The notes under the pieces: generated by a model | Told to the model about the DNA's origin: nothing | Seen by the model: only the letters and a program-made list of their open reading frames with translations | The model's database searches: none | DNA from: Sulfitobacter sp. | Lineage (GTDB): Bacteria; Pseudomonadota; Alphaproteobacteria; Rhodobacterales; Rhodobacteraceae | Direction: 5' to 3' | Length of the DNA: 29,272 bases | Assembly: GCA_024636405.1 (NCBI GenBank) | Contig: JAGXHC010000038.1 | Span: forward strand, 1 to 29,272 | Part shown: piece by piece, positions 8,183-16,047 of the stretch | Position numbering within the stretch: the first letter of the stretch is position 1 | Layout: the number at the start of each line of letters is the position of its first letter | Program-made: the position numbers and the translations under genes

Positions 8183-8970
8183 TGACCCGGCAGACCTCCC
8201 TTGTTCAGCCGCTGAGACAGGGCAAGTGCGACGACCGAGACAGCCATGACGATGGTGGCAAGCGCGTTGATTTCAGGCGTGACCCCAAAGCGGATCATTG
8301 CGAAAATCTGCATCGGCAATGTGATCGAAGACCGCCCCGCACCCGCCGTGAAAAACGCGATGATGAATTCGTCCACCGACAGTGTGAAGGCCAGCAGCGC
8401 ACCGGCCACGATGGCAGGCATCAACACGGGAATGATGACCCGCGTCAATGTGGTGACAGTGGACGCGCCCAGATCGGCAGAGGCTTCGACAATTGACCAA
8501 TCAAAGCTTTTCAGCCGCGCCCGGACGACAGCGCAGACAAAGGCGAGATTGAACACCACATGGCTGACGATGATTGTATGCAGTCCCATCTTGGCGCCCA
8601 GCAATGAGAAAAAGCTCAGCAAAGCGATGGCCAGAACAATGTCGGGGATAATCATCGGGGCAAAGATCATGGTCTCAAGCCACTTGCCATTGCGCCGCCG
8701 GATTTCGACCCCGACCGCCAGCAATGTACCCAGCAGCGTTGCCAGTACGGTCGAGAAGATCGCGACCACCAGCGTATTGCGCGCAGCCCCGAGAATATCG
8801 CCATTCTCAAGCAAAGCGCTGTACCATTTTACGGAAAACCCGGTCCAGGCGGTGGGCAGGCCGCTTTCGTTGAAAGACAGCCCCACAAGGACGGATATCG
8901 GGATGTAGAGAAAGGCAAAGACAACGCCGAGGATCAGCAGCATCAGCCGAAAGGTGCCACGTTCAACCAT
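8179..8970 (-). CDS. potC: Polyamine-type ABC transporter permease (PotC/PotI-like)
   Basis: A 263-aa inner-membrane permease with six predicted hydrophobic segments. The start at 8970 is chosen because AGGGG lies 8 nt upstream and it gives an 8-nt overlap with the end of the other permease; an ATG at 9006 is possible but has no clear SD. The EAA loop, which contacts the ATPase, is EASADLGASTVTTLTRVIIPVLMP. The segment SVDEFIIAFFTAGAG is typical of PotC/PotI. It pairs with the PotB-like protein encoded just before it. Confidence 0.92.
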   Translation of the reverse strand: MVERGTFRLMLLILGVVFAFLYIPISVLVGLSFNESGLPTAWTGFSVKWYSALLENGDILGAARNTLVVAIFSTVLATLLGTLLAVGVEIRRRNGKWLETMIFAPMIIPDIVLAIALLSFFSLLGAKMGLHTIIVSHVVFNLAFVCAVVRARLKSFDWSIVEASADLGASTVTTLTRVIIPVLMPAIVAGALLAFTLSVDEFIIAFFTAGAGRSSITLPMQIFAMIRFGVTPEINALATIVMAVSVVALALSQRLNKGGLPGQ

Positions 8971-9823
8971 TGCTGTCGCCCCTGATGCCCGATGCGCGTT
9001 CGGCAACCACCGCCTGTAGCATCAACAATCCCAGCATGACCGCGATCAGCACCATTGAAAGCGCCGCACCAAAGGGCCAGTCGTTGGCGGTCAGGAACTG
9101 GGCATAGACAAGATTGCCGATCATCTGGAACTGGCCGCCGCCCAACAGGGCAGGGGTGACGAAATTGCCGATCGACAGCACGAACACAAAGACAAACCCC
9201 GTCGCAATGCCCGGCACGGTCATCGGTAACGTCACCCGCCGAAACGTGGTCCAGCCCGATGCACCCAGATCGCGGGACACTTCGGTGATTTCGGGGTTCA
9301 TCCGCGACAGCGGCGCGTAGCAACTGAGGATCACGAAGGGCAGATAATTGTAGACCAGTCCGATCACCACGGCCTGTTCGGTATAAAGCATGCTGGGAAG
9401 TTCGCCCTCAAACCCCAGCCAGCGGGCCAGGTTCACGATCAGCCCTTCACGGTTCAAAAGCACGATCCAGGCATAGGTGCGTACAAGATAATTCGACCAG
9501 AAAGGCAGCACCGCAAAGAAGAGCAACATCGGCTGGTGACGGCGCGGCATGGCGGCGATGGCATAGGCCGCCGCATACCCCAACACACAGGCAATCGCGC
9601 CACAAAGGCCCGCGATGCCGGCAGATTTAAGGAAGATCCTGAAATAAAGCGGATCAAACACCAACGCCAGGTTTTCAAGTGTCCAGGTGTATTCGATGCC
9701 GCCATAAATCCCGCGGCGAAAGAAGGCGAGCACCAGGATCAGAACGCAAGGGACGACCATCAGCGCAAACAGCCATATCAGGGCCGGTGACATCAGGATC
9801 AGGGGTCTGCGATCATTGGTCAT
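8963..9823 (-). CDS. potB: Polyamine-type ABC transporter permease (PotB/PotH-like)
   Basis: A 286-aa permease; the ATG at 9823 has GAAGG about 8 nt upstream. It starts with a membrane anchor (LILMSPALIWLFALMVV). Also seen are FWSNYLVRTYAWIVLL and the EAA-like loop EVSRDLGASGWTTFRRVTLP, both typical of PotB/PotH. Five or six membrane segments are visible. It is the first gene after an intrinsic terminator that follows potD, so it probably depends on read-through and is made at a lower level than the binding protein. Confidence 0.92.
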   Translation of the reverse strand: MTNDRRPLILMSPALIWLFALMVVPCVLILVLAFFRRGIYGGIEYTWTLENLALVFDPLYFRIFLKSAGIAGLCGAIACVLGYAAAYAIAAMPRRHQPMLLFFAVLPFWSNYLVRTYAWIVLLNREGLIVNLARWLGFEGELPSMLYTEQAVVIGLVYNYLPFVILSCYAPLSRMNPEITEVSRDLGASGWTTFRRVTLPMTVPGIATGFVFVFVLSIGNFVTPALLGGGQFQMIGNLVYAQFLTANDWPFGAALSMVLIAVMLGLLMLQAVVAERASGIRGDSNG

Positions 9824-9864
9824 GCGGGGCGCCTTCACCGGTGGGGCACCGATGCAGTTGTGCG

Positions 9865-9899
9865 AAAAAAGACCTCCGGGCAGCATGTGCGCGGAGGTC
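9865..9899 (-). terminator. Intrinsic terminator/attenuator after potD
   Basis: Read on the minus strand there is an 8-bp perfect stem, GACCTCCG pairing with CGGAGGTC (9899-9892 and 9878-9871), with a 13-nt loop, followed directly by six T (9870-9865). It lies between potD and potB in an 87-bp gap. No promoter is evident after it, so it likely lets a fraction of transcripts continue into the permease and enzyme genes. Confidence 0.8.
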
Positions 9900-9910
9900 A
9901 GTGGGAGAGA

Positions 9911-10960
9911 TCAGTTTGCGGCCTTGATTTCCGACACGATGCGAGAATAATCACGCTGTGCAGCGCCAACGTCCCGCAGCTGTTCAAACTTCAGCATATC
10001 GGCCGGGGCCATGCCCATATTCGGGTATGTATCCAGCAATTTTGGATCGACACCCGTCATCGCGGCCTCATTGGGCACTTTGTACAGGATGTTCTCAGCC
10101 GCCCAGCGGTGATTGTCCGCGTCCAGAATATAGTTCACGAACTCATAGGCCGCTTCCTTGTTTTCGGACGCCTTGAGGATCACCATTGTATCGACCCAAA
10201 GGTCCGAACCTTCCTTGGGAATCATGTATTTGATGTCTGCGTTTTCACCGATCCCGTAGTTGCACCAGCCATCCCAAGCCTGCACCAATTCGGCCTCGCC
10301 GGACACCAGCTTGGCGTAGAAAGTGGTGTCATCATAGGCCAGCAGGGTCTTTTTGGCTTCGATCAGAAGGTCGCGAACCTGCGCCATCTTGTCAGGGTCG
10401 GTTTCGTTTACGGAATACCCCAGATTAAGCTGAGCCGCAGCAAGCAGCCAGCGGTCCGTGGCCAGCATCGTTGTTTTGCCAGCGACATCCTGCGCAGGCG
10501 TCAACAGATCGCCCCAGGATGTGGGCGCGTCCACCAGATCGGAGCGATAGCACAATCCCGTCGTGCCCCAGGCATAAGGAATGGAAAATGCGTTGCCGGG
10601 ATCATGCGGCAGTTCCGTCGCCTGAGAATAAAGGTTCGCCAGGTTCGGGATCTTGTCATGATCCAGCGTTTCGGACAGTCCCAGATTGTGCAGCACTTCT
10701 GCAAAAGGCGATGAGACAAAAACCACATCGTAACCCGCCCCCTTGGACGCGATCAGTTTGCCCATTATCTCTTCGTTCGTGGCGTGCAGAACCAGTTCTG
10801 CATCGTTGCCGGTTGCGGCATTGAAATTGTCGACCGCATCGGGCGCCATATAGCCATCCCAATTCGAAATCGTCAGCGGGTCAGCCAGTGCAGAACCGGC
10901 AAATGCACTGAGTGCAGTCAGCATGCACGCGGTGCTGCGCAAGGAATATCGTGACATCAT
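9911..10960 (-). CDS. potD: Periplasmic amine-binding protein of polyamine-type ABC transporter (PotD/PotF-like)
   Basis: About 349 aa. Two adjacent ATGs (10960, 10957) follow GGAGG, and either could be used; the longer in-frame ORF upstream has no support. A Sec signal peptide ends near GSALA-DP. The mature start LTISNWDGYMAP matches the NWxxY motif of PotD. A later AWDGW and LWVDTM keep the Trp-x-Asp pair that holds the amine in PotD. By my recalled alignment the Asp/Glu that grip the second and third amines in E. coli PotD are replaced here (TMLATDRW segment), so the ligand may not be spermidine or putrescine. It is the first gene of the operon, divergent from the GntR regulator. Confidence 0.9.
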   Translation of the reverse strand: MMSRYSLRSTACMLTALSAFAGSALADPLTISNWDGYMAPDAVDNFNAATGNDAELVLHATNEEIMGKLIASKGAGYDVVFVSSPFAEVLHNLGLSETLDHDKIPNLANLYSQATELPHDPGNAFSIPYAWGTTGLCYRSDLVDAPTSWGDLLTPAQDVAGKTTMLATDRWLLAAAQLNLGYSVNETDPDKMAQVRDLLIEAKKTLLAYDDTTFYAKLVSGEAELVQAWDGWCNYGIGENADIKYMIPKEGSDLWVDTMVILKASENKEAAYEFVNYILDADNHRWAAENILYKVPNEAAMTGVDPKLLDTYPNMGMAPADMLKFEQLRDVGAAQRDYSRIVSEIKAAN

Positions 10961-11052
10961 TAGTACCTCCAAGGTGATCTCATCCGTCGGATTGCCGCCC
11001 GATCTTGGGCAGCGGATTTTTTGTTGCGTTTCTATGTCGACGCTGTAGTTCA

Positions 11053-11079
11053 GTATTAATGTTATCAATTGTACGTCAA
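11053..11079 (-). promoter_or_regulatory. Candidate potD promoter with overlapping GntR-type operator
   Basis: On the minus strand TTGACG (11079-11074) could be a -35 box, with TAATAC (11058-11053) as a -10 at a short 15-nt spacing. The -35 is covered by the imperfect palindrome TTGTACGTCAA (11069-11079), close to the TNGTNNNACNA operator form of FadR/FCD-type GntR proteins. A second TTGTA half-site occurs at 11081. The divergent GntR gene makes this a likely autoregulated control region. The rest of the gap (10961-11159) is AT-richer than its flanks and holds no gene. Confidence 0.4.
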
Positions 11080-11159
11080 ATTGTATTTGCGGTCTTTTTC
11101 TGTCTCCCTGATGGGCATGGCGTGCGTTGTCGTGCACCGGGTCAGTGGCGGACGCGTCA

Positions 11160-12092
11160 ATGCTGAGGCCGCGCAGCAATACCAGGCAGAACCATCTGAC
11201 GCTGGCACGGCAGATCATTGACGTTGTGCTGGAACGGGGATTGACCGAAGGCGACCACCTGCCAGAATCGACTTTGTCAAAGGCGTGTGGCGTCTCGCGT
11301 ACTCCAATCCGGTCAGCTCTTAAGATATTGGAGAAAAACGATATTGTGCGGCGACGCGAGGAAGGCGGCTATTTTCTGCATGTGCCGCCGGAAAAAATGG
11401 TTTCCGATGCTGTCGCGGGCCTCGAAGATCTGGAGGATTCTCTTGCCGCGCGCATTTTGTCGGATCGCGCAGAGCGGCGCATTACGGATGTTCAATCCGT
11501 CAGCGCCTTGGTGCGCCGCTATGATGCGCCGCGATCTGCTGTACTAAATGCGTTAAAAATACTGAACGGTGATGGTGTGGTTGTACAACTTCCGGGCCGG
11601 GCCTGGGCGTTTCAGCCGATTCTTGATACGCCGAATGCGCGCGAAGAAAGCCTTGCGTTCCGGCTGACGATGGAGCCACAGGCGATTGTGGCCACAGGCT
11701 TTCAGATGGACAGCCAGAAAACCGGCCTGCTACGGCAACAAACGGAAGAGTTTCTTGCACGCCCCGATGGCACCTTGAGCGCGGTCGCATTTTTGCACTT
11801 GGATTGCGCGTTTCACAGCTTTATCGCGGAAAGCTCCGGCAACCGCTTTATCCGCGGTGCGCTGCTTGCGCATCAGCGGCTGCGCCTCACGACGCAAAAG
11901 GATCACACCATTCCTGATTTCCGTCTTCGCCAGTCGCTGGACGAACACCTTGATATTCTCGACAGTCTGGACCGGATGCAGCTTCAGCTGGCAGCGGATC
12001 AGATGGTGTTGCATCTGCGACGCAGCCAAATCCGCAAACCACAGGCCGTCAATCGCGGCATCCTGCCTGTCGGGCGGGGAGGCGGGATATGA
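11160..12092 (+). CDS. GntR-family regulator with two winged-helix domains and an FCD ligand domain
   Basis: A 310-aa protein from the ATG at 11160; an upstream in-frame TTG at 11127 would add 11 residues. Residues 15-75 are a standard GntR helix-turn-helix (STLSKACGVSRTPIRSALKIL, ending in GGYFL). Residues 95-153 form a second, degenerate winged helix (SALVRRYDAPRSAVLNALKIL, then PGRAWAFQP). The C-terminal part (about 165-290) is an all-helical FCD domain with likely metal or ligand residues D215, H219 and H263. Such proteins usually repress a divergent catabolic operon until an acid metabolite binds. The gene diverges from potD and overlaps glycosyltransferase 2 by ATGA, so it probably controls the whole amine island. 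Confidence 0.88.
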   Translation: MLRPRSNTRQNHLTLARQIIDVVLERGLTEGDHLPESTLSKACGVSRTPIRSALKILEKNDIVRRREEGGYFLHVPPEKMVSDAVAGLEDLEDSLAARILSDRAERRITDVQSVSALVRRYDAPRSAVLNALKILNGDGVVVQLPGRAWAFQPILDTPNAREESLAFRLTMEPQAIVATGFQMDSQKTGLLRQQTEEFLARPDGTLSAVAFLHLDCAFHSFIAESSGNRFIRGALLAHQRLRLTTQKDHTIPDFRLRQSLDEHLDILDSLDRMQLQLAADQMVLHLRRSQIRKPQAVNRGILPVGRGGGI

Positions 12093-13393
12093 CCAAGCCC
12101 ATCATCGCCATGTTCCCCGAAGCCAGCTTTGGCTCGGCGCTGAATTGTGTTGGCATTGCCCAGCAGTTGCAGCGTGCAGGTGCCGTGCCGGTATTCCTGT
12201 GCCATCATGGCTTCACCGGCGTCTTCGCGGAATATGGCTTCAAGGAATACCGACTGCCCGCCGCGACCGCAACCAGCCGACAGACCGATGAGACATGGCA
12301 GGCCTTTGTCACGGCCCATCTGGGGCACTTCAACCAAGACCCGACTGCCCAGTTGATAACTTATGTAGCACCCACTTGGGAGGCGATCGTAGATACCGCA
12401 ATTCAGGCCGAAAACGGGCTTGAGACCCTGTTGAAGCGGATCAAACCGGATGCGATTGTGCTGGACAATGTGATCATGTTTCCGGCCATCGCCAATGCGG
12501 GCGTGCCGTGGGTCCGTGTTGTTTCCTGCGCAGAGACAGAAATACCCGATGCGAACGTCCCGCCCTATCTGTCGGGCATGGCCGCTGATGATCCCGCGCG
12601 CCCCGCGTTCGAGGCCGCTTACCTTGCCGCCACTTTGCCCGCCCATCGGCGCTACAACCGCTTTCGCCGCCGGTGTGGATTGCCCGCACTGCCTGCGGGG
12701 CGGTTTCTGGAACCATCACCACATCTGAACCTCCTTCTGGCACCGCAAGCAATACGCCACGACCGGTCAACTGCGTTGTCCGATGACCGCTTTGTGTTTC
12801 TGGAGGGGTGCGTGCGCGAAGAGGCGCAGTTTGATCCACCGCCGCTGCCGTGCAATAACGGCCCCATCATCTATCTCAGTTTTGGCAGCCTTGGTGCGAT
12901 TGATACCGATCTGATCGGCCGGATGATTGACACTTTCGCGACCTTGCCCGCGCGTTTCTATGTAAATGTGGGCGGTTTTCTTGAAAGCTATCAACATGTC
13001 CCTGACAACGTCTATCTGGGCAGCTGGTTTCCGCAGCCGTCCATTGTTGCCCAGGCGGATCTGTTTATCCATCACGGCGGCAACAACAGCTATTGCGAGG
13101 CGCTGTATTTCGGGGTGCCGTCCCTGATCATGCCGTATTGTTGGGACGGGCATGACAACGCCCTGCGTGCCGAACAGACCGGCACGGGCATCAACCTGCG
13201 GCGTGACGACTGGACCGCCGAACAGCTCAGCGGTACGATGCTGTCGTTGCTGAACGACGCTCAGATGCTTACGCGGCTGGCGCAAATCTCGGCGGACATG
13301 AAGGCGGGCAATGGCGTGGTCAAGGCGGCACAGTCAATTCTGCGCAAGCTCGATCAGCGCCAAGGACCACCGGCCACGGCACGGGCTTACTGA
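12089..13393 (+). CDS. UGT/MGT-like GT-B glycosyltransferase 2, paralogue of the one at 5823-7100
   Basis: A 434-aa GT-B glycosyltransferase whose ATG overlaps the GntR stop (12089-12092), so it is co-translated with the regulator. It shares long conserved blocks with glycosyltransferase 1: MFPEASFGSALN at the N-terminus, an EPSPHLNL block (208-215), FLEGCVR, IYLSFGSLGA (261-270), FPQPSIV, HHGGNNS (328-334) and WDGHDNA (352-358). As in the paralogue the GHxxP catalytic His is missing; position 16 is Ser. The sugar donor and acceptor are unknown. Having one copy in each divergent arm suggests two related acceptors or a heterodimer. Its 3' end overlaps that of the dipeptidase by 7 bp. Confidence 0.88.
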   Translation: MTKPIIAMFPEASFGSALNCVGIAQQLQRAGAVPVFLCHHGFTGVFAEYGFKEYRLPAATATSRQTDETWQAFVTAHLGHFNQDPTAQLITYVAPTWEAIVDTAIQAENGLETLLKRIKPDAIVLDNVIMFPAIANAGVPWVRVVSCAETEIPDANVPPYLSGMAADDPARPAFEAAYLAATLPAHRRYNRFRRRCGLPALPAGRFLEPSPHLNLLLAPQAIRHDRSTALSDDRFVFLEGCVREEAQFDPPPLPCNNGPIIYLSFGSLGAIDTDLIGRMIDTFATLPARFYVNVGGFLESYQHVPDNVYLGSWFPQPSIVAQADLFIHHGGNNSYCEALYFGVPSLIMPYCWDGHDNALRAEQTGTGINLRRDDWTAEQLSGTMLSLLNDAQMLTRLAQISADMKAGNGVVKAAQSILRKLDQRQGPPATARAY

Positions 13394-14457
13394 ATTGTCG
13401 GTTTCCATGTCCGGTCCAGAACGCTCAGCCAGTTCTCATGACACAGCTTGGCCAGCAAGGCCGCGCCGTAGCCATGTGCAGCAAGCGCTTCGCGCAACGC
13501 GCCAAGACCCGCCGCGTCCTTTAGGGCGGCAGGCACCTGAGCGCCGTCAAAGTCTGATCCAAGACCGACGCGATCTTCGCCAAGTCGCTCAATCAGGTGG
13601 TCAAGGTGGCGCAGCATGGGATCAAACCCTCTGTCGTCTGCCTTGCGACCATCGAGATTGAGAAACCCTGTCGCGAAGTTCAACCCGACCATGCCATCGC
13701 TGGCGCGGACGATGTCCAGTTGCCGGTCCGTCAGGTTGCGCGAGGAGGCGGTTATTGCATGTGCGTTGGAATGGGTCGCGACCAACGGCGCATCGGAAAG
13801 CGCGGCCACATCGTTGAAGCCCGCCTCGTTCAGATGTGAAAGATCAACCATGATCCCCATCCGGTTGCAAAGCCTGACCAGATCCTTGCCTGCATTGGTC
13901 AATCCCGGCCCCGTGTCAGGCGATGATGGAAAGGCAAAGGGCACACCGTGGCCAAATATCGTTGGCCGGCTCCAGACCGGGCCGATGGACCGCAGACCCA
14001 TGTCGTGAAACAGATAAAGCGCGTCCAGATCGGCACCGATGGCCTCGGCTCCTTCGATGTGCATGATGGCGGCGATGATACCTTTGGCCAGACAATTACG
14101 CAGTTCGGCAACGGTGCGGCAGATCTTGAACTTGCCATCCGAAGACCGTTCCATCCATTTTAGATGCCCGGCCATGGCCAGCGCCACAGGTTGTGCGACG
14201 GCGGCGTCGATCAGTGGCGGCAGCGCCAGGTTATAGGGCGGGTTTTCCATCTCGTCGTCGATGTCGGTCGGCAAATCCGGCGATGAAATGTAGATCGCAA
14301 AGAATCCGCCACCAAAGCCGCCCTGCATCATCCGGGGCAGGTCCAGATGGCCCTTGCCGGTGTCCGTCAACCATGTGGTTTCGCGGTTTTCCGGATCGCG
14401 CAGCAAGCGCAGAAGAAAATCATTGTGCCCATCAAAGATGAGTGGTGTCGCGGTCAT
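13387..14457 (-). CDS. M19 (renal/membrane dipeptidase-like) dipeptidase
   Basis: A 356-aa zinc dipeptidase. The binuclear metal ligands of the family are present: H11 and D13 in FDGHND, E135 in HIEGAEAI, H208 in VDLSHLN and H229 in ATHSNAH, with D302 in GLGSDFDG closing the barrel. No signal peptide is seen, so it acts in the cytoplasm on imported dipeptides. M19 enzymes tolerate D-residues and dehydropeptides. Its start lies one base past the last ABC ATPase stop, so it is the final gene of the dpp operon and likely cleaves what that transporter brings in. Confidence 0.93.
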   Translation of the reverse strand: MTATPLIFDGHNDFLLRLLRDPENRETTWLTDTGKGHLDLPRMMQGGFGGGFFAIYISSPDLPTDIDDEMENPPYNLALPPLIDAAVAQPVALAMAGHLKWMERSSDGKFKICRTVAELRNCLAKGIIAAIMHIEGAEAIGADLDALYLFHDMGLRSIGPVWSRPTIFGHGVPFAFPSSPDTGPGLTNAGKDLVRLCNRMGIMVDLSHLNEAGFNDVAALSDAPLVATHSNAHAITASSRNLTDRQLDIVRASDGMVGLNFATGFLNLDGRKADDRGFDPMLRHLDHLIERLGEDRVGLGSDFDGAQVPAALKDAAGLGALREALAAHGYGAALLAKLCHENWLSVLDRTWKPTIQ

Positions 14458-14458
14458 G

Positions 14459-15217
14459 TCACGTCCCTTTAAAGCCTTCGCTCGCGGTCAGGAGTTCTTG
14501 TGTATAAGGCATCTGCGCCGCCCGATTTTGCAGCGCGTCGCGGGTCAGTTCCTCAACCCGTGCGCCATGCTGCATTACCAGCAGGCGTTCGCACATGTGC
14601 GCCACCACGGCAAGATCGTGACTGACCAACAGGTAGGTCAAACCACGGTCCATGCGCAGCGCGTCCAGCAGGTTCAGCACCTCCGCCTGAATAGAAGCGT
14701 CAAGCGCCGAGGTCGGTTCATCCAGCAGCAGGATCTTTGGTTCCAGGATCAGGGCACGGGCAATCGCGACCCTCTGGCGCTGACCCCCCGAAAGCTGGTG
14801 CGGAAACCGAAAGCGGAACCCCTTGCCCAGACCGACATCCTCCAGCGCCTTTTCCACGCGCGCCTCGGCACCCTTGAAGCCATGAATCGCAAGCGGCTCT
14901 GACAGGACCTTGTCGACCGTGTGGCGCGGGTGAAGGGATGCATAGGGGTCTTGAAACACCATCTGCACCTGACGGTAGAACGCACGGCTGCGCGGGTTTG
15001 CCAGCGGCACGCCGTCAATGCGGATTTCCCCGCGTGTCACAGGTGCAAGGCCACAGATCGCCCGCAGGACGGTCGATTTGCCCGATCCGCTTTCGCCCAC
15101 GATACCAAAGCTTTCGCCCTCGGCCTCGTCAAAGCTCACGCGGCGCACGGCCTGCACGGCATTCGCGCCGTGGCCAAAGGTAACGTCCAGATCAGAGACG
15201 GAAACCAGCGCGTTCAT
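14459..15217 (-). CDS. dppF: Dipeptide/oligopeptide-type ABC transporter ATP-binding protein (DppF-like)
   Basis: About 252 aa from the ATG at 15217, which overlaps the previous stop as ATGA; a GTG at 15226 would add three residues. Walker A is GESGSGKST (41-49), followed by QMVFQDPYASLHPRHTV typical of Opp/Dpp F subunits, the signature [15 protein letters not shown] and Walker B LLLDEPTSALD. It is short for DppF because it lacks the long C-terminal tail. It forms the ATPase heterodimer with the DppD-like protein. Confidence 0.92.
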   Translation of the reverse strand: MNALVSVSDLDVTFGHGANAVQAVRRVSFDEAEGESFGIVGESGSGKSTVLRAICGLAPVTRGEIRIDGVPLANPRSRAFYRQVQMVFQDPYASLHPRHTVDKVLSEPLAIHGFKGAEARVEKALEDVGLGKGFRFRFPHQLSGGQRQRVAIARALILEPKILLLDEPTSALDASIQAEVLNLLDALRMDRGLTYLLVSHDLAVVAHMCERLLVMQHGARVEELTRDALQNRAAQMPYTQELLTASEGFKGT

Positions 15218-16047
15218 TCCAGCCACGCCGCATCGCGGTTCAGTGTCTTGAGCGGACGCTGCCCGCTTTCGATCCGGGGCAGACAGTTCAACAGCCCTTG
15301 GGTATAGGGATGCTGCGCTGCGTGCAGATCCTTGGCGGCAATTTCTTCGACCACGCGGCCCGCGTACATCACCAGCACCCGGTCACAGAAGGTGGACACC
15401 AGCCGAAGATCATGGCTGATGAAAATAAGCCCCATCCCGCGTTCTCGTACCAGATCATCGAGGATCTTCAACACATCAAGCTGTACCGTGACGTCCAACG
15501 CCGACGTCGGCTCATCTGCGATCAACAGGTCAGGTTCCGCGATCAGCATCATGGCAATCATCGCGCGCTGGCCCATGCCGCCCGACAATTCATGCGGATA
15601 GGCGTTGAACACGCGGCCGGGATCGCGGATCTGCACGGCCTCAAGCATGTCGATGGCGCGTGCACGAGCGTCGGCGCGGGTGGCGTCACCGCGTCTGCGG
15701 TAGGCCTCGACGATCTGCCGCCCGATGGTCATCACGGGATTAAGCGAAAATTTCGGGTCCTGCATCACCATGCTCATCCGGCGCCCGCGCAGGCTTCGCC
15801 AGGTCTTGGTCGATGCACCGCGCAGATCAATGCCGTCGAACTCCAACCGCTTGGCGGTCAAGCGCCCCGAAGGCGGCGTCAGCCCAAGAAGCGCACGACC
15901 TGTCTGGGATTTGCCGGACCCGGATTCGCCCACGATGCCCAGCCGTTCGCGGCCCAGCGTGAACGACACATCGCGCACCACACGCACCGGTCCATCGCGC
16001 GAGGGAAAAGCAACGTTCAGCCCTTCGACCTGAAGCATGTCGGTCAT
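15214..16047 (-). CDS. dppD: Dipeptide/oligopeptide-type ABC transporter ATP-binding protein (DppD-like)
   Basis: 277 aa. Walker A is GESGSGKS (40-47), MVMQDPKFSLNPVMTIG is the Q-loop region, Walker B is LLIADEPTSALD and the H-loop FISHDL. The signature reads LSGGMGQR, where LSGGMRQR is usual; a small change at a variable position. The C-terminal HPYTQGLLNCLP motif is typical of D/F subunits. It overlaps its neighbours on both sides by ATGA (16047-16044 and 15217-15214). Confidence 0.93.
   Translation of the reverse strand: MTDMLQVEGLNVAFPSRDGPVRVVRDVSFTLGRERLGIVGESGSGKSQTGRALLGLTPPSGRLTAKRLEFDGIDLRGASTKTWRSLRGRRMSMVMQDPKFSLNPVMTIGRQIVEAYRRRGDATRADARARAIDMLEAVQIRDPGRVFNAYPHELSGGMGQRAMIAMMLIAEPDLLIADEPTSALDVTVQLDVLKILDDLVRERGMGLIFISHDLRLVSTFCDRVLVMYAGRVVEEIAAKDLHAAQHPYTQGLLNCLPRIESGQRPLKTLNRDAAWLE

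Noticed and set aside
10994..11022. Hairpin followed by six T on the plus strand
   Set aside because: The stem has a C-A mismatch and no plus-strand gene ends before it; it falls in the leader between potD and the GntR gene, so a terminator role is unsupported.
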